A stretch of DNA of 64,000 bases, taken from NCBI RefSeq assembly GCF_042663885.1, contig NZ_JBHSXV010000001.1; one strand, 5' to 3'. Positions 1 to 7,886 of this stretch are shown here, piece after piece. The DNA comes from Aquipuribacter hungaricus (GTDB lineage Bacteria; Actinomycetota; Actinomycetes; Actinomycetales; JBBAYJ01). Position numbers and translations under genes: made by a program. Below the pieces are notes generated by a model that saw only the letters and a program-made list of their open reading frames with translations, did no database searches and was not told where the DNA came from. How positions within the stretch are numbered: the first letter of the stretch is position 1; each line of letters begins with the position of its first letter.

Positions 1-183
1 ATCGTCCTCACCGCGACCGTCGGCGACCTGTCGGAGTCCCTGCTCAAGCGGGACCTGGGGATCAAGGACATGGGCAGCCTGCTGCCGGGACACGGCGGGA
101 TCATGGACCGGCTGGACTCGCTGCTGCCGGCGGCGCCGGTCGCCTACGTCCTGCTCACGGCCCTGGTCCCCGTGGCCGCGTGA
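1..183 (+). CDS. cdsA: Phosphatidate cytidylyltransferase, 3' end
   Basis: Only the last 60 codons are in the window. CdsA is the membrane enzyme that makes CDP-diacylglycerol from phosphatidate and CTP. The C-terminal family signature is visible: a Ser-x-x-Lys-Arg stretch (SLLKRDLGIKD) followed by PGHGGIMDRLDS and a final hydrophobic helix. The frame is open from base 1 and stops with TGA at 181-183. Its position just upstream of rlmN matches the usual actinobacterial frr-cdsA-rlmN order, although a glycoside hydrolase gene has come between the two here. Confidence 0.93.
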   Translation: MVLTATVGDLSESLLKRDLGIKDMGSLLPGHGGIMDRLDSLLPAAPVAYVLLTALVPVAA

Positions 184-199
184 GCACGGCGGCCTGAGC

Positions 200-1537
200 A
201 TGGCCGGTCGCTCGCCCGCCGGGCTGTGGTGGCACCTGCACCCCCTGACGTTCCTCGGCGCCGAGCCGCAGGCGCTGCCCGAGGGCTCCCCGGTCGTGCA
301 CCGCCTGCCCCGGCTGGAGCGGTGGCTGGACCACGTCGTCGCCCTCGGCTGCGACGGGCTGCTGCTCGGACCGGTCTTCGCCAGCTCCAGCCACGGCTAC
401 GACACCGTCACCTACGACCTCATCGACCCGCGCCTCGGCGACGCCGACGACCTCGCCCACCTGGTGGCGGCCGCCCGGGAGCGCGGGGTGGCCGTCGCGC
501 TGGACGGGGTGTTCAACCACGTCGGCCGCGACTTCTGGGCGTTCCGGCGGGTCCTCGCCGAAGGGCCGACGTCGCCGTACGCGTCGTGGTTCCGGCTCAC
601 CTGGCCCGCGGACGGATGGCAGGGCCCCGGCAGCGAGCCCGCGTACGAGACCTTCGAGGGCCACGGCGCGCTCGTCGCCCTCGACCACCGGGAGCCCGCC
701 GTCCGGGAGGCGGTGTCCGGGGTGCTCGAGCGCTGGGCGGAGGTGGGCGTCACCGCCTGGCGCCTGGACGCCGCGTACGCCGTGGCGCCCGGCTTCCTCC
801 GCGCGGTGACCGACGCCGCCCGTGCCGCCCGCCCGGAGAGCTGGTTCCTCGGCGAGGTCATCCACGGCGACTACGCCGCGGTCGCCGCCGCCGCGGGGCT
901 GGACGCCGTCACCCAGTACCAGCTGTGGAAGGCGACGTGGAGCAGCCTCGTCGACCGCAACCTCTGGGAGCTCGCCCACGCCCTCGGCCGGCACGGCGGC
1001 CTCACGGGGGACGCCGAGCCGCAGACGTTCCTCGGCAACCACGACGTCACCCGCATCGCCAGCCAGGTCCCCGACGAGGCGCTGCTGCCCCACGCCGAGG
1101 TGGTCCTCATGACGGTGGCGGGCGTCCCCAGCGTCTACGCCGGCGACGAGCACGGGCTGCACGCCGTCAAGGAGGAGCGGGCCGGCGGCGACGACGCCAT
1201 CCGGCCGGCGTTCCCCGAGGACCCGCTCGCCCTGGTGCCCGAGGTGCCGGGCACGTTCGGCCGCTACCGGGACCTCGCGCAGGCGCGCCGGGCCCACCCG
1301 TGGCTGCGCACCTGCACGACCGAGGCGGGCGCCCTGGCCAACGAGCACCTGGTGTACACGAGCCGCGCCGCCGCCGACGGTCCGGGCCGGCTCGTGGTCG
1401 CGCTGTCGCTGCACGCGGACCCGGTCGACCTCGAGGTCCCCGAGGGCGGCTGGCAGGTGGCGCTGGGGGAGGCCGAGGTGTCGCCGGGTCGGGTGCGGCT
1501 GCCGGCCCGGGGATGGGCGGTCCTCACCGAGGTCTGA
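200..1537 (+). CDS. GH13 alpha-amylase-family glycosidase
   Basis: A 445-residue intracellular protein (no signal peptide) of glycoside hydrolase family 13. The four conserved barrel motifs are present in order: DGVFNH (102-107), WRLDAA with the catalytic nucleophile at Asp190, FLGEV with the acid/base at Glu219, and FLGNHD (277-282) with the transition-state His-Asp pair. A short beta-rich C-terminal domain follows from about residue 370. It should act on alpha-glucosidic bonds, but substrate and hydrolase versus transferase activity cannot be read from sequence. It begins 16 bases after the cdsA stop, so it is probably co-transcribed, yet no other carbohydrate gene lies nearby. Inserted between cdsA and rlmN, it is an accessory gene. 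Confidence 0.88.
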   Translation: MAGRSPAGLWWHLHPLTFLGAEPQALPEGSPVVHRLPRLERWLDHVVALGCDGLLLGPVFASSSHGYDTVTYDLIDPRLGDADDLAHLVAAARERGVAVALDGVFNHVGRDFWAFRRVLAEGPTSPYASWFRLTWPADGWQGPGSEPAYETFEGHGALVALDHREPAVREAVSGVLERWAEVGVTAWRLDAAYAVAPGFLRAVTDAARAARPESWFLGEVIHGDYAAVAAAAGLDAVTQYQLWKATWSSLVDRNLWELAHALGRHGGLTGDAEPQTFLGNHDVTRIASQVPDEALLPHAEVVLMTVAGVPSVYAGDEHGLHAVKEERAGGDDAIRPAFPEDPLALVPEVPGTFGRYRDLAQARRAHPWLRTCTTEAGALANEHLVYTSRAAADGPGRLVVALSLHADPVDLEVPEGGWQVALGEAEVSPGRVRLPARGWAVLTEV

Positions 1538-1644
1538 GCCGGCGCCGTCCGGCGCAGGTCCCCCGGGGAGCCGCCCGTCGCCCGCCCGGTGCACGACCGC
1601 GCGCCGCGCGCCCCGTGTGGTAACGGCCCGCCCCGGATCGTTGG

Positions 1645-1650
1645 CACACT
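1645..1650 (+). promoter_or_regulatory. -10-like element of rlmN, leaderless type
   Basis: CACACT ends 6 bases before the GTG start of rlmN. The spacing places the transcription start at or next to the start codon, as in leaderless actinobacterial mRNAs. The same word at the same distance precedes dxr. Confidence 0.4.
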
Positions 1651-1656
1651 GGTCCC

Positions 1657-2773
1657 GTGCCTCTCGAGCTCGTCCTCGCTCCGCCCCGCCGCGGGAAGCC
1701 GCCGCAGCACCTCGCCGACCTCACCGTCGACGAGCGTGCCGACGCCGTCGTGGCGGCCGGCCTGCCCCGCTTCCGCGCCGCCCAGGTTGTCCCGCCACTA
1801 CTTCACGCGGTTCACCAGCGCCGCCGCGGACATGACCGACCTGCCCGCCGGCCAGCGCGAGGCCGTCGCCGCCGCGGTGCTGCCCGACCTGCTGTCGGTG
1901 GTCCGCCGGATGGAGGGCGACCGCGGCGCGACCGTCAAGACGCTGTGGAAGCTGTTCGACGGCGCGCTGGTCGAGAGCGTCCTCATGCGCTACTCCGACC
2001 GCACCACGCTGTGCTTGTCCAGCCAGGCCGGCTGCGGCATGGCGTGCCCGTTCTGCGCGACCGGCCAGCAGGGCCTCACCCGCAACCTGTCCACCGCGGA
2101 GATCGTCGACCAGGTGGTCCGGGCCAGCGCCGACAACGGCACCCGGGTGAGCAACGTCGTCTTCATGGGGATGGGCGAGCCGCTCGCCAACTACGGCGCG
2201 GTCCTGGGTGCGCTGCGCCGGATGACCGACCCCGCCCCGGACGGCCTCGGCATCTCCGCCCGCCACATCACGGTCTCCACCGTCGGCCTGGTGCCGGCGA
2301 TCCAGCGTCTGGCGACCGAGGGGCTGCCCGTCACGCTCGCCGTCAGCCTGCACGCCCCCGACGACGGGCTGCGCGACACGCTCGTCCCCATCAACACCAA
2401 GCACAAGGTCGGCGAGCTGCTCGACGCCGCCCGGGCGTACTTCGAGACCACGGGCCGGCGGGTGAGCATCGAGTACGCGCTCATCCGGGACATGAACGAC
2501 CACGCCTGGCGGGCCGAGCTCCTGGCGCGCGAGCTCGACCGGCGCGGGCGGGGCTGGGTGCACGTCAACCCCATCCCGCTCAACCCGACCCCCGGCTCGA
2601 TCTGGACGGCCTCCGACCCGCGCGTGGAGCACGAGTTCGTCCGGGTCCTGCGCGACGCGGGCATCGCCACGACGGTCCGGGACACCCGCGGCCGCGACAT
2701 CGACGGGGCGTGCGGCCAGCTCGCCGCGCAGGACCTGGTCCAGCCCCGCCAGGGCGCCGCGCCGACGGCGTGA
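1657..2773 (+). CDS. rlmN: Dual-specificity 23S rRNA/tRNA adenine C2-methyltransferase RlmN (one apparent frameshift)
   Basis: A radical-SAM enzyme that methylates C2 of A2503 in 23S rRNA and of A37 in tRNAs. The CxxxCxxC iron-sulfur motif (CGMACPFC, near residue 126 after correction) is intact, as are GMGEPLANY and the C-terminal DIDGACGQLA holding the cysteine of the methyl-transfer intermediate. The N-terminus starts at GTG 1657 (PLELVLAPP...) and runs to RFRAAQ near 1783. The conserved continuation LSRHYFTRF is in another frame. The bases AGGTT at 1784-1788 stand where AGCT would restore the frame (CAG-CTG-TCC). Corrected length is about 371 residues, normal for the family. It overlaps the next gene by GTGA. 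Confidence 0.93.
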
Positions 2774-3304
2774 GCGAGGACCTGTTCGAGCGGGCCGGCC
2801 GGCTCCGCAAGGGCTACTCCCGCCGGCAGGTCGAGGACTTCCTCGCCCGCGCGCGCGGTGTGGGACGCGGGCGGCCCGCCCGGCCCCCTCACGTCGTGGC
2901 ACGTGCGGACCGTGGGCTTCGACCTGCGCCGGGGCGGGTACGACATCGCCGAGGTCGACACCGCGCTGGACCGCATCGAGGACGCGTTCGTCTCGCGCGA
3001 GGAGGCCGCCGCGCCGGAGGGCCTGCGGGAGGCCGAGGACGCCGTGCTGGCCCGCCTCGAGCGCGAGGACGGCCACCGCTTCCCGGCTGCCTCGTGGACC
3101 CGCGCCGGCTACCGCGCCGAGGAGGTCGACGAGTTGTGCCGGCGGGTCCGCGAGCACCTGGTCCTCGGGCGGGACCTCACGGTCGACGACATCCGGACCG
3201 CCGTGTTCCGGCCGCGCCGGGGCGCCCGCGGCTACCGGGAGGCGCCCGTGGACGCCTACCTCGACCGGGTCGTCGACGTCATGCGGCGGCGCGGCTCCCT
3301 CTGA
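2770..3304 (+). CDS. DivIVA-motif protein (one apparent frameshift)
   Basis: A small protein (about 178 residues) translationally coupled to rlmN through the overlap GTGA. It carries four short DivIVA-type motifs, each with a Gly-Tyr start: GYSRRQVEDFL, GYDIAEVDTAL, GYRAEEVDELC and GYREAPVDAYL. Such motifs occur in polar-growth and division scaffold proteins, but this protein lacks the long coiled coil of Wag31/DivIVA, so its role is unknown. The reading frame changes near 2850-2858 inside an alternating CG run (loss of two bases would explain it), and the first motif is in a different frame from the other three. Similar proteins follow rlmN in other actinobacteria, which supports one gene. 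Confidence 0.75.
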
Positions 3305-3333
3305 CGGAGGGCTCCCCGGCCCGCCGGCAGGGC

Positions 3334-3732
3334 TCAGGTGCCGGGGCGCTCGACGAGTCCGAGCACGCGGTCGACGACGACCTCGAGCACGACGCGGCGC
3401 GGGTTCTCGCGCGGCGGGCGGTAGCGCGCGGTGTAGCGGGCGACGGCGTCGGCCACCCGGTCGGGGTCCTCGACCACGGTCCCCGTCCCCTCGAGGGTGA
3501 GCCACCGCCAGGAGTCGACCTGGCACACGGACAACCGCGACCCCCGGGCCACGTTGGCGGCCTTCTGCGTGCCGCGGCTGGTGATGACGCGCAGCAGCCC
3601 GGCCCCGTCGTCCCAGGTGAAGCCCACCGGCACGGTGTGGATGCTGCCGTCGGGACGCAGCCCCGACAGGGTCGCCAGGTGACGCTCGGCGAGGAAGACG
3701 AGCGCGGGCTCCGGCAGGGCTCGGGGGTCCAT
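3334..3732 (-). CDS. PPOX-class F420/flavin-dependent oxidoreductase-like protein
   Basis: A 132-residue split-barrel protein of the pyridoxamine-phosphate-oxidase superfamily. Visible landmarks are FLAERHLATLSGLRPDG, the strand HTVPVGFTWDD, and LSVCQVDSWRWLTLEGTG, which fit the F420- or flavin-binding class common in actinobacteria. The start is set at ATG 3732 (MDPRALPEPA), where homology-like sequence begins; a longer frame upstream is just GC-rich readthrough. It is convergent with the DivIVA-motif gene and divergent from the aldehyde dehydrogenase at 3792, with only 59 bases between starts. Substrate unknown. Confidence 0.8.
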   Translation of the reverse strand: MDPRALPEPALVFLAERHLATLSGLRPDGSIHTVPVGFTWDDGAGLLRVITSRGTQKAANVARGSRLSVCQVDSWRWLTLEGTGTVVEDPDRVADAVARYTARYRPPRENPRRVVLEVVVDRVLGLVERPGT

Positions 3733-3778
3733 CGGCACCGGCCCAGCCTCGCACGCGCGCAGCGGACGGGTGCCGCTG

Positions 3779-3784
3779 TAGCGT
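3779..3784 (+). promoter_or_regulatory. -10-like element of gabD-type gene, leaderless type
   Basis: TAGCGT ends 7 bases before the GTG at 3792, so transcription would begin at the start codon. It lies in the 59-base gap between divergent genes. Confidence 0.4.
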
Positions 3785-3791
3785 CCGAGGC

Positions 3792-5341
3792 GTGACCTCT
3801 GCAGGCACCGCCGCCACCCCCGTCGACCCGTCCGCAGCCGCGCGGTCCGCCGTGCCGGCCTCGGCACCGGGCACCCCCGTCGACGCCGCCCGCGAGCGCG
3901 CCGTGGTCGCCGCCGTGCCCACCGGGCTGCTCGTCGGCGGCTCGTGGCGCGACGCCGACCGCGGGGCGACGCTCGCCGTCGACGACCCCTCGACCGGGGA
4001 CGTGCTCACCGAGGTCGCCGACGCCTCGCCCGCCGACGCCCTCGACGCGCTCGACGCCGTCCTCGCCGCGCAGGCCGGGTGGGCGGCCACCGCGCCCCGC
4101 GAGCGAGGAGAGGTGCTGCGCCGGGCGTTCGAGATCACCACCGAGCGCGCGGAGGACCTCGCGCTGCTCATGACCCTGGAGATGGGCAAGCCGCTGGCGG
4201 AGAGCCGCGGCGAGGTGGCCTACGGAGCGGAGTTCCTCCGCTGGTTCTCCGAGGAGGCCGTCCGTGCCTACGGGCGCTGGTCGACCTCGCCCGACGGCGC
4301 CACCCGGCTCCTGACGATGAAGCAGCCGGTCGGGCCGTGCCTGGCAATCACGCCGTGGAACTTCCCGCTGGCCATGGCCACCCGGAAGATCGGCCCCGCC
4401 CTCGCGGCCGGCTGCACGATGATCCTCAAGCCCGCGGCCCAGACCCCGCTGAGCGCGCTGGCCTTCGCCGACATCCTGCGCGAGGCGGGTCTGCCCGACG
4501 GCGTGCTCGCAGTCCTGCCCAGCTCCCGGGCGGGCGCGCTCGTCGAGCCGCTCCTGGCCGACGCGCGGCTGCGCAAGGTGACGTTCACCGGCTCCACGCC
4601 CGTCGGCAAGCGCCTCGTCGCGCAGGCGGCGGACAACCTCCAGCGGGTGTCGATGGAGCTCGGCGGCAACGCCCCGTTCCTCGTCTTCTCCGACGCCGAC
4701 CTCGAGGCCGCCGTCGAGGGCGCGGTCCTGGCCAAGATGCGCAACATCGGCGAGGCGTGCACCGCCGCCAACCGGTTCCTCGTCCACGAGTCCGTCGCCG
4801 AGGAGTTCGCCCGGCGCCTGGCGGAGAAGCTCGAGGCCATGCCGGTCGGGCGCGGCACCGAGCCCTCGACCAAGGTCGGTCCGCTCATCACGCGGCAGGC
4901 GCGCGACGGCGTGCACGGTCGGTGGCCGACGCCGTCGCGGGTGGGGCGACCGTGCTCACCGGGGGTGAGGCCCTCGACGTCCCCGGCTCGTTCTACTCCC
5001 CGACGGTGCTGACCGGCGTGCGCGCCGACGCGCGGCTGCAGCAGGAGGAGATCTTCGGCCCGGTGGCGCCCGTCATGACGTTCAGCGAGGACGCCGAGGC
5101 GGTGTCCCTGGCCAACTCGACCGAGTACGGCCTGGTGTCCTACCTGTGGACCCGGGACGTCTCGCGGGCGCTGAAGACGGCCGAGGCGCTGCAGTCCGGC
5201 ATGGTCGGGCTCAACCAGGGCGTGGTGTCGAACCCGGCGGCGCCGTTCGGCGGGGTCAAGGCCAGCGGGTTCGGTCGCGAGGGCGGCGCCGAGGGCATCG
5301 AGGAGTACCTGGACACCAAGTACGTCGGCATCCGGCTGTAG
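3792..5341 (+). CDS. gabD: NAD(P)-dependent succinate-semialdehyde dehydrogenase (one apparent frameshift)
   Basis: An aldehyde dehydrogenase of about 516 residues. Visible motifs are PWNFPLAMATRKIGPALAAG, TFTGSTPVGK, the general base Glu289 in MELGGNAPF, the catalytic Cys323 in GEACTAANRF, and the C-terminal EEIFGPVAPV and FGGVKASGFGREGG. The pattern fits succinate-semialdehyde dehydrogenase, the last step of putrescine/GABA breakdown to succinate, and a gabT homologue lies in the same block. The frame breaks near 4908-4920: sequence before it ends TRQARDGV and the continuation RSVADAVAGGATVL is in another frame. Loss of one base explains this; unlike most shifts in the window the site does not obviously correspond to AGCT. 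Confidence 0.85.
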
Positions 5342-5379
5342 GCGCCGGGGCGGGGTCGGCGAGCGTCGAGGACCCCGTC

Positions 5380-5763
5380 CTAGCTCCTCGCCACCCCGGC
5401 CTCGTCGGCCTGGGTGGTGAGGACGCAGAACTCGTTGCCCTCGGGGTCGGCGAGCACGGCCCAGCCCGCGCCGTCCTCGCGCAGGTCGTCGACGACGGTG
5501 GCCCCCAGGCCGAGCAGCCGGTCGACCTCCTCGTCGCGGCTGCGGTCCACCGGTCGCAGGCACACGTGCATCCGGTTCTTCACCGTCTTGGCCTCGGGCA
5601 CCCGCAGGAACAGCAGGGACCGGCCGGCCGGGCCGAGCAGGCCCGCCTCGTCCTCGTCGTCCTCGCCGTCCGGCACGAAGTCGTCGAGCACCTGCGCCCA
5701 CCACGCCGCCTGTGCCCGGGGGTCGTGCGCGTCGATGCAGAAGTTGGAGGTCCGCGAGGCCAC
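5380..5763 (-). CDS. VOC-superfamily (glyoxalase-like) protein
   Basis: A 127-residue protein with a single glyoxalase-like fold: the opening FCIDAHDPRAQAAWWAQVL, a middle strand with RMHVCLRPVDR, and the closing AVLADPEGNEFCVL typical of the family. Proteins of this subgroup are often annotated only as VOC family and may bind a metal or a small ligand. The GTG start at 5763 is the only good one. It is convergent with the upstream dehydrogenase and 57 bases downstream of the flavoprotein gene, in the same direction, so it could be the last gene of that operon. Confidence 0.82.
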   Translation of the reverse strand: MASRTSNFCIDAHDPRAQAAWWAQVLDDFVPDGEDDEDEAGLLGPAGRSLLFLRVPEAKTVKNRMHVCLRPVDRSRDEEVDRLLGLGATVVDDLREDGAGWAVLADPEGNEFCVLTTQADEAGVARS

Positions 5764-5820
5764 GGGCCGAGCGTGGCACGGGCCCCCGACTGAGGGCAGC
5801 CCCTGCAGCCGCCCCGGCGG

Positions 5821-7203
5821 TCAGTGGCCGGTGAGCCTTCCCCAGCACCGACCCGGACAGCGCCGGCCGACCCGTCAGCCGCTCCTCGGCGTCGGCGACC
5901 GTGGCCATGCCGAGCCCGGCGTTGATTCCGGCCCAGCGCAGCGGCTCCCTCTCCCACGACGGCGAGCGGTGCTGCACCCACGGCAGCCGGACCAGCTCGC
6001 TGTCCACGCCGAGCAGCAGGTCCGCGAGCGTCCGGCCGGCGAGGTTGGCGGTGCCGACGCCGTCGCCGACGTAGCCGCCCGCCCAGCCGACCCCCGTCGC
6101 AGGGTCCAGCCCGACGCTCGCGTGCCAGTCGCGGGGGATGGCCAGCGGGCCGCCCCAGGAGTGCGTGACCCGGAACGGCGCGACCTGGGGGAGCAGCTCG
6201 TGCAGCGTGGCCCGCAGCCGGGCGAACACCCGCTCGTCGCGGTCGAAGGACGGGCGGATGCCGGAGCCCCAGTGGTACGGCGCGCCGCGCCCGCCGAACA
6301 CGAGCCGGTCGTCCTGGGTGCGCTGGCCGTAGACGACGAGGTGGCGGTGCTCGCTGAAGGTCTCGTGCGCCGCGAGCCCGATGCACTCCCACACCGCGGC
6401 AGGCAGGGGCTCCGTGGCCACGATCAGGCTGTACACGGGGATGACCGCGCGGTGCGAGCCCGGCAGCGACGACGTCCACGCCTCGGTGGCCCGGACGACC
6501 TGCCCCGCGCGCACGGTGCCCCGGGTGGTGACGACCTGGCCGGGGCCGACGGAGAGGGCCCGGGTGCCCTCGTGCACGCGGACCCCGAGTCGCCGCACCG
6601 CCGCCGCCAGCCCGCGGACCAGCGCCGCCGGCTGCACCCGGGCGCACCACGGCGTCCAGGTGCCGCCGCGGACCCGGCTGGCGGCGAGGCGTCCGGCGGC
6701 CTGGTCGGCGTCGAGCAGGCTCGACCCCGTCGACCCCGCCGTAGGACTGGTCGACCTGGTGCTCGGTGCGGGCACGGCGCAGGCGCGGTGCTGCGGGCCA
6801 GCACGACGGTGCCGCCGCGCGACCAGCCGCAGTCGATGCCCTCGGCCTCGACGACCCGGCCGACCTCGTCGACCGTCCGGTTCATGGCGTGCCGCATGGC
6901 CAGCGCCCGGTCGCGGCCGTGCCGGTGCTCCAGGGCGCTGGTGGAGGCGGGGAACAGCGCGGAGCACCAGCCGCCGTTCCGCCCGCTCGCGCCGAACCCG
7001 GCGACGTGCTGCTCGACGACGACGACGCGCAGGTCGGGCCGGGCCTTCGCCAGGTAGTACGCGGTCCACAGCCCCGTGTAGCCCGCGCCCACGACGCAGA
7101 CGTCGGCGTCCGTGTCCCCGTCCAGGACGTCCGTGGGCAGCAGCGGGTCCCCGGCGTCGGCGACCTGCTCGTGCCACAGCGACAGCGAGCGGTGCCGGCT
7201 CAC
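5821..7203 (-). CDS. FAD-dependent amine oxidase, gamma-glutamylputrescine-oxidase (PuuB/DAO) family (three apparent frameshifts)
   Basis: A flavoprotein of about 460 residues with an N-terminal dinucleotide-binding motif (DVCVVGAGYTGLWTAYYL), the GASGRNGGW element and the C-terminal WAGGYVGDGVGTANLAGR, all typical of DadA/PuuB-type oxidases acting on secondary amines or gamma-glutamyl-polyamines. The frame changes at three places: near 6781 (AGG), 6717-6721 (AGGCT) and 5834-5838 (AGCCT). Each is repaired by restoring AGCT, giving a continuous protein ending KLTGH. Without the last correction no stop would be met at 5821. The GTG start overlaps the stop of the upstream gene. All three breaks are of the recurrent type, so sequencing error is likelier than a pseudogene. 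Confidence 0.8.
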
Positions 7204-7886
7204 GCGCGGCCCTCCGGCCACGCGCCGACGTAGGCGGGCACGGGCAGCGGCACGCGCAGGTCGGGCGCGGTGCGGGGCTCGCCCCACACCTGCCGCACCG
7301 GGACCACGCCGGCCCACACCGGCCGGTCGAGGTCGGCCGGGTCGTCGTCGGGGTCGGCGGCGGACACCTTGAGCGACCACTCCGCCAGCGGCAGGGCGAG
7401 CAGCAGCGTCGCCGCGGTCTCCTTGCGCGAGGCCGGCCGCGCGTCGGCGGACCGGCCGGGCATGAGGTGCTCGGTGAGCACCTGCAGGGCCCGGGCGGTG
7501 TCGTCGGCGGGGACCGGCTGGAACGTGCCCAGGGCCACGACGCAGCGGTAGTGCATGGACGACTCGAACTGGCTGCGGGCCAGCACCAGGCCGTCGAGGA
7601 GCGTGACCGTCACGCACGCCGGGGCGCCTGCCGCGAGGAGGCGGAACAGCCGCGAGCCGGTGGAGCCGTGGACGAGCAGGCGCGCCTGCCCGGTCGCCGG
7701 GTCGGTGTCCGGGGCGACGGCGACCGGCAGCGCGAACGGCTGCCCGTCGTCGACGACCGCGACCACGCCGGTGAGGGCGGCGGCCAGCACCGCGTCGCGC
7801 GCCCCGACGTCGCCGTCCTGCTTGTCCGGCGCGCGCCGGACCCGGGTGCGGTCCGTGGTGCCGGTCGCCTCAGGTCCGCCGGTCAC
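7200..7886 (-). CDS. Pyridoxamine 5'-phosphate oxidase-family flavin-binding protein
   Basis: A 228-residue protein with a split-barrel fold related to NimA and PNPOx-like proteins. Visible segments include GQPFALPVAVAPD, LLVHGSTGSRLFRLLAAG and CVTVTLLDGLVLARSQFESS, which match the flavin-binding barrel of this group. The gene starts with a GTG directly before the stop of the aminotransferase gene and its own stop overlaps the start of the flavoprotein gene, so it is embedded in the polyamine operon. No residue pattern shows its substrate; flavin handling or a redox step for the pathway is only an inference. Confidence 0.82.
   Translation of the reverse strand: MTGGPEATGTTDRTRVRRAPDKQDGDVGARDAVLAAALTGVVAVVDDGQPFALPVAVAPDTDPATGQARLLVHGSTGSRLFRLLAAGAPACVTVTLLDGLVLARSQFESSMHYRCVVALGTFQPVPADDTARALQVLTEHLMPGRSADARPASRKETAATLLLALPLAEWSLKVSAADPDDDPADLDRPVWAGVVPVRQVWGEPRTAPDLRVPLPVPAYVGAWPEGRA

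Noticed and set aside
1721..4189. Very long open frames on the opposite strand of real genes, here and in many other places (for example 26, 30-33, 37-40 and 48-53 kb)
   Set aside because: They mirror the third-position GC bias of the true genes, are Arg/Ala/Gly/Pro-rich, have no domains, and overlap conserved genes completely.
5821..7203. FAD oxidase gene read as a pseudogene because of three frameshifts
   Set aside because: All three breaks are at sites where restoring AGCT repairs the frame, the same error seen in essential genes; the rest of the protein is well conserved.
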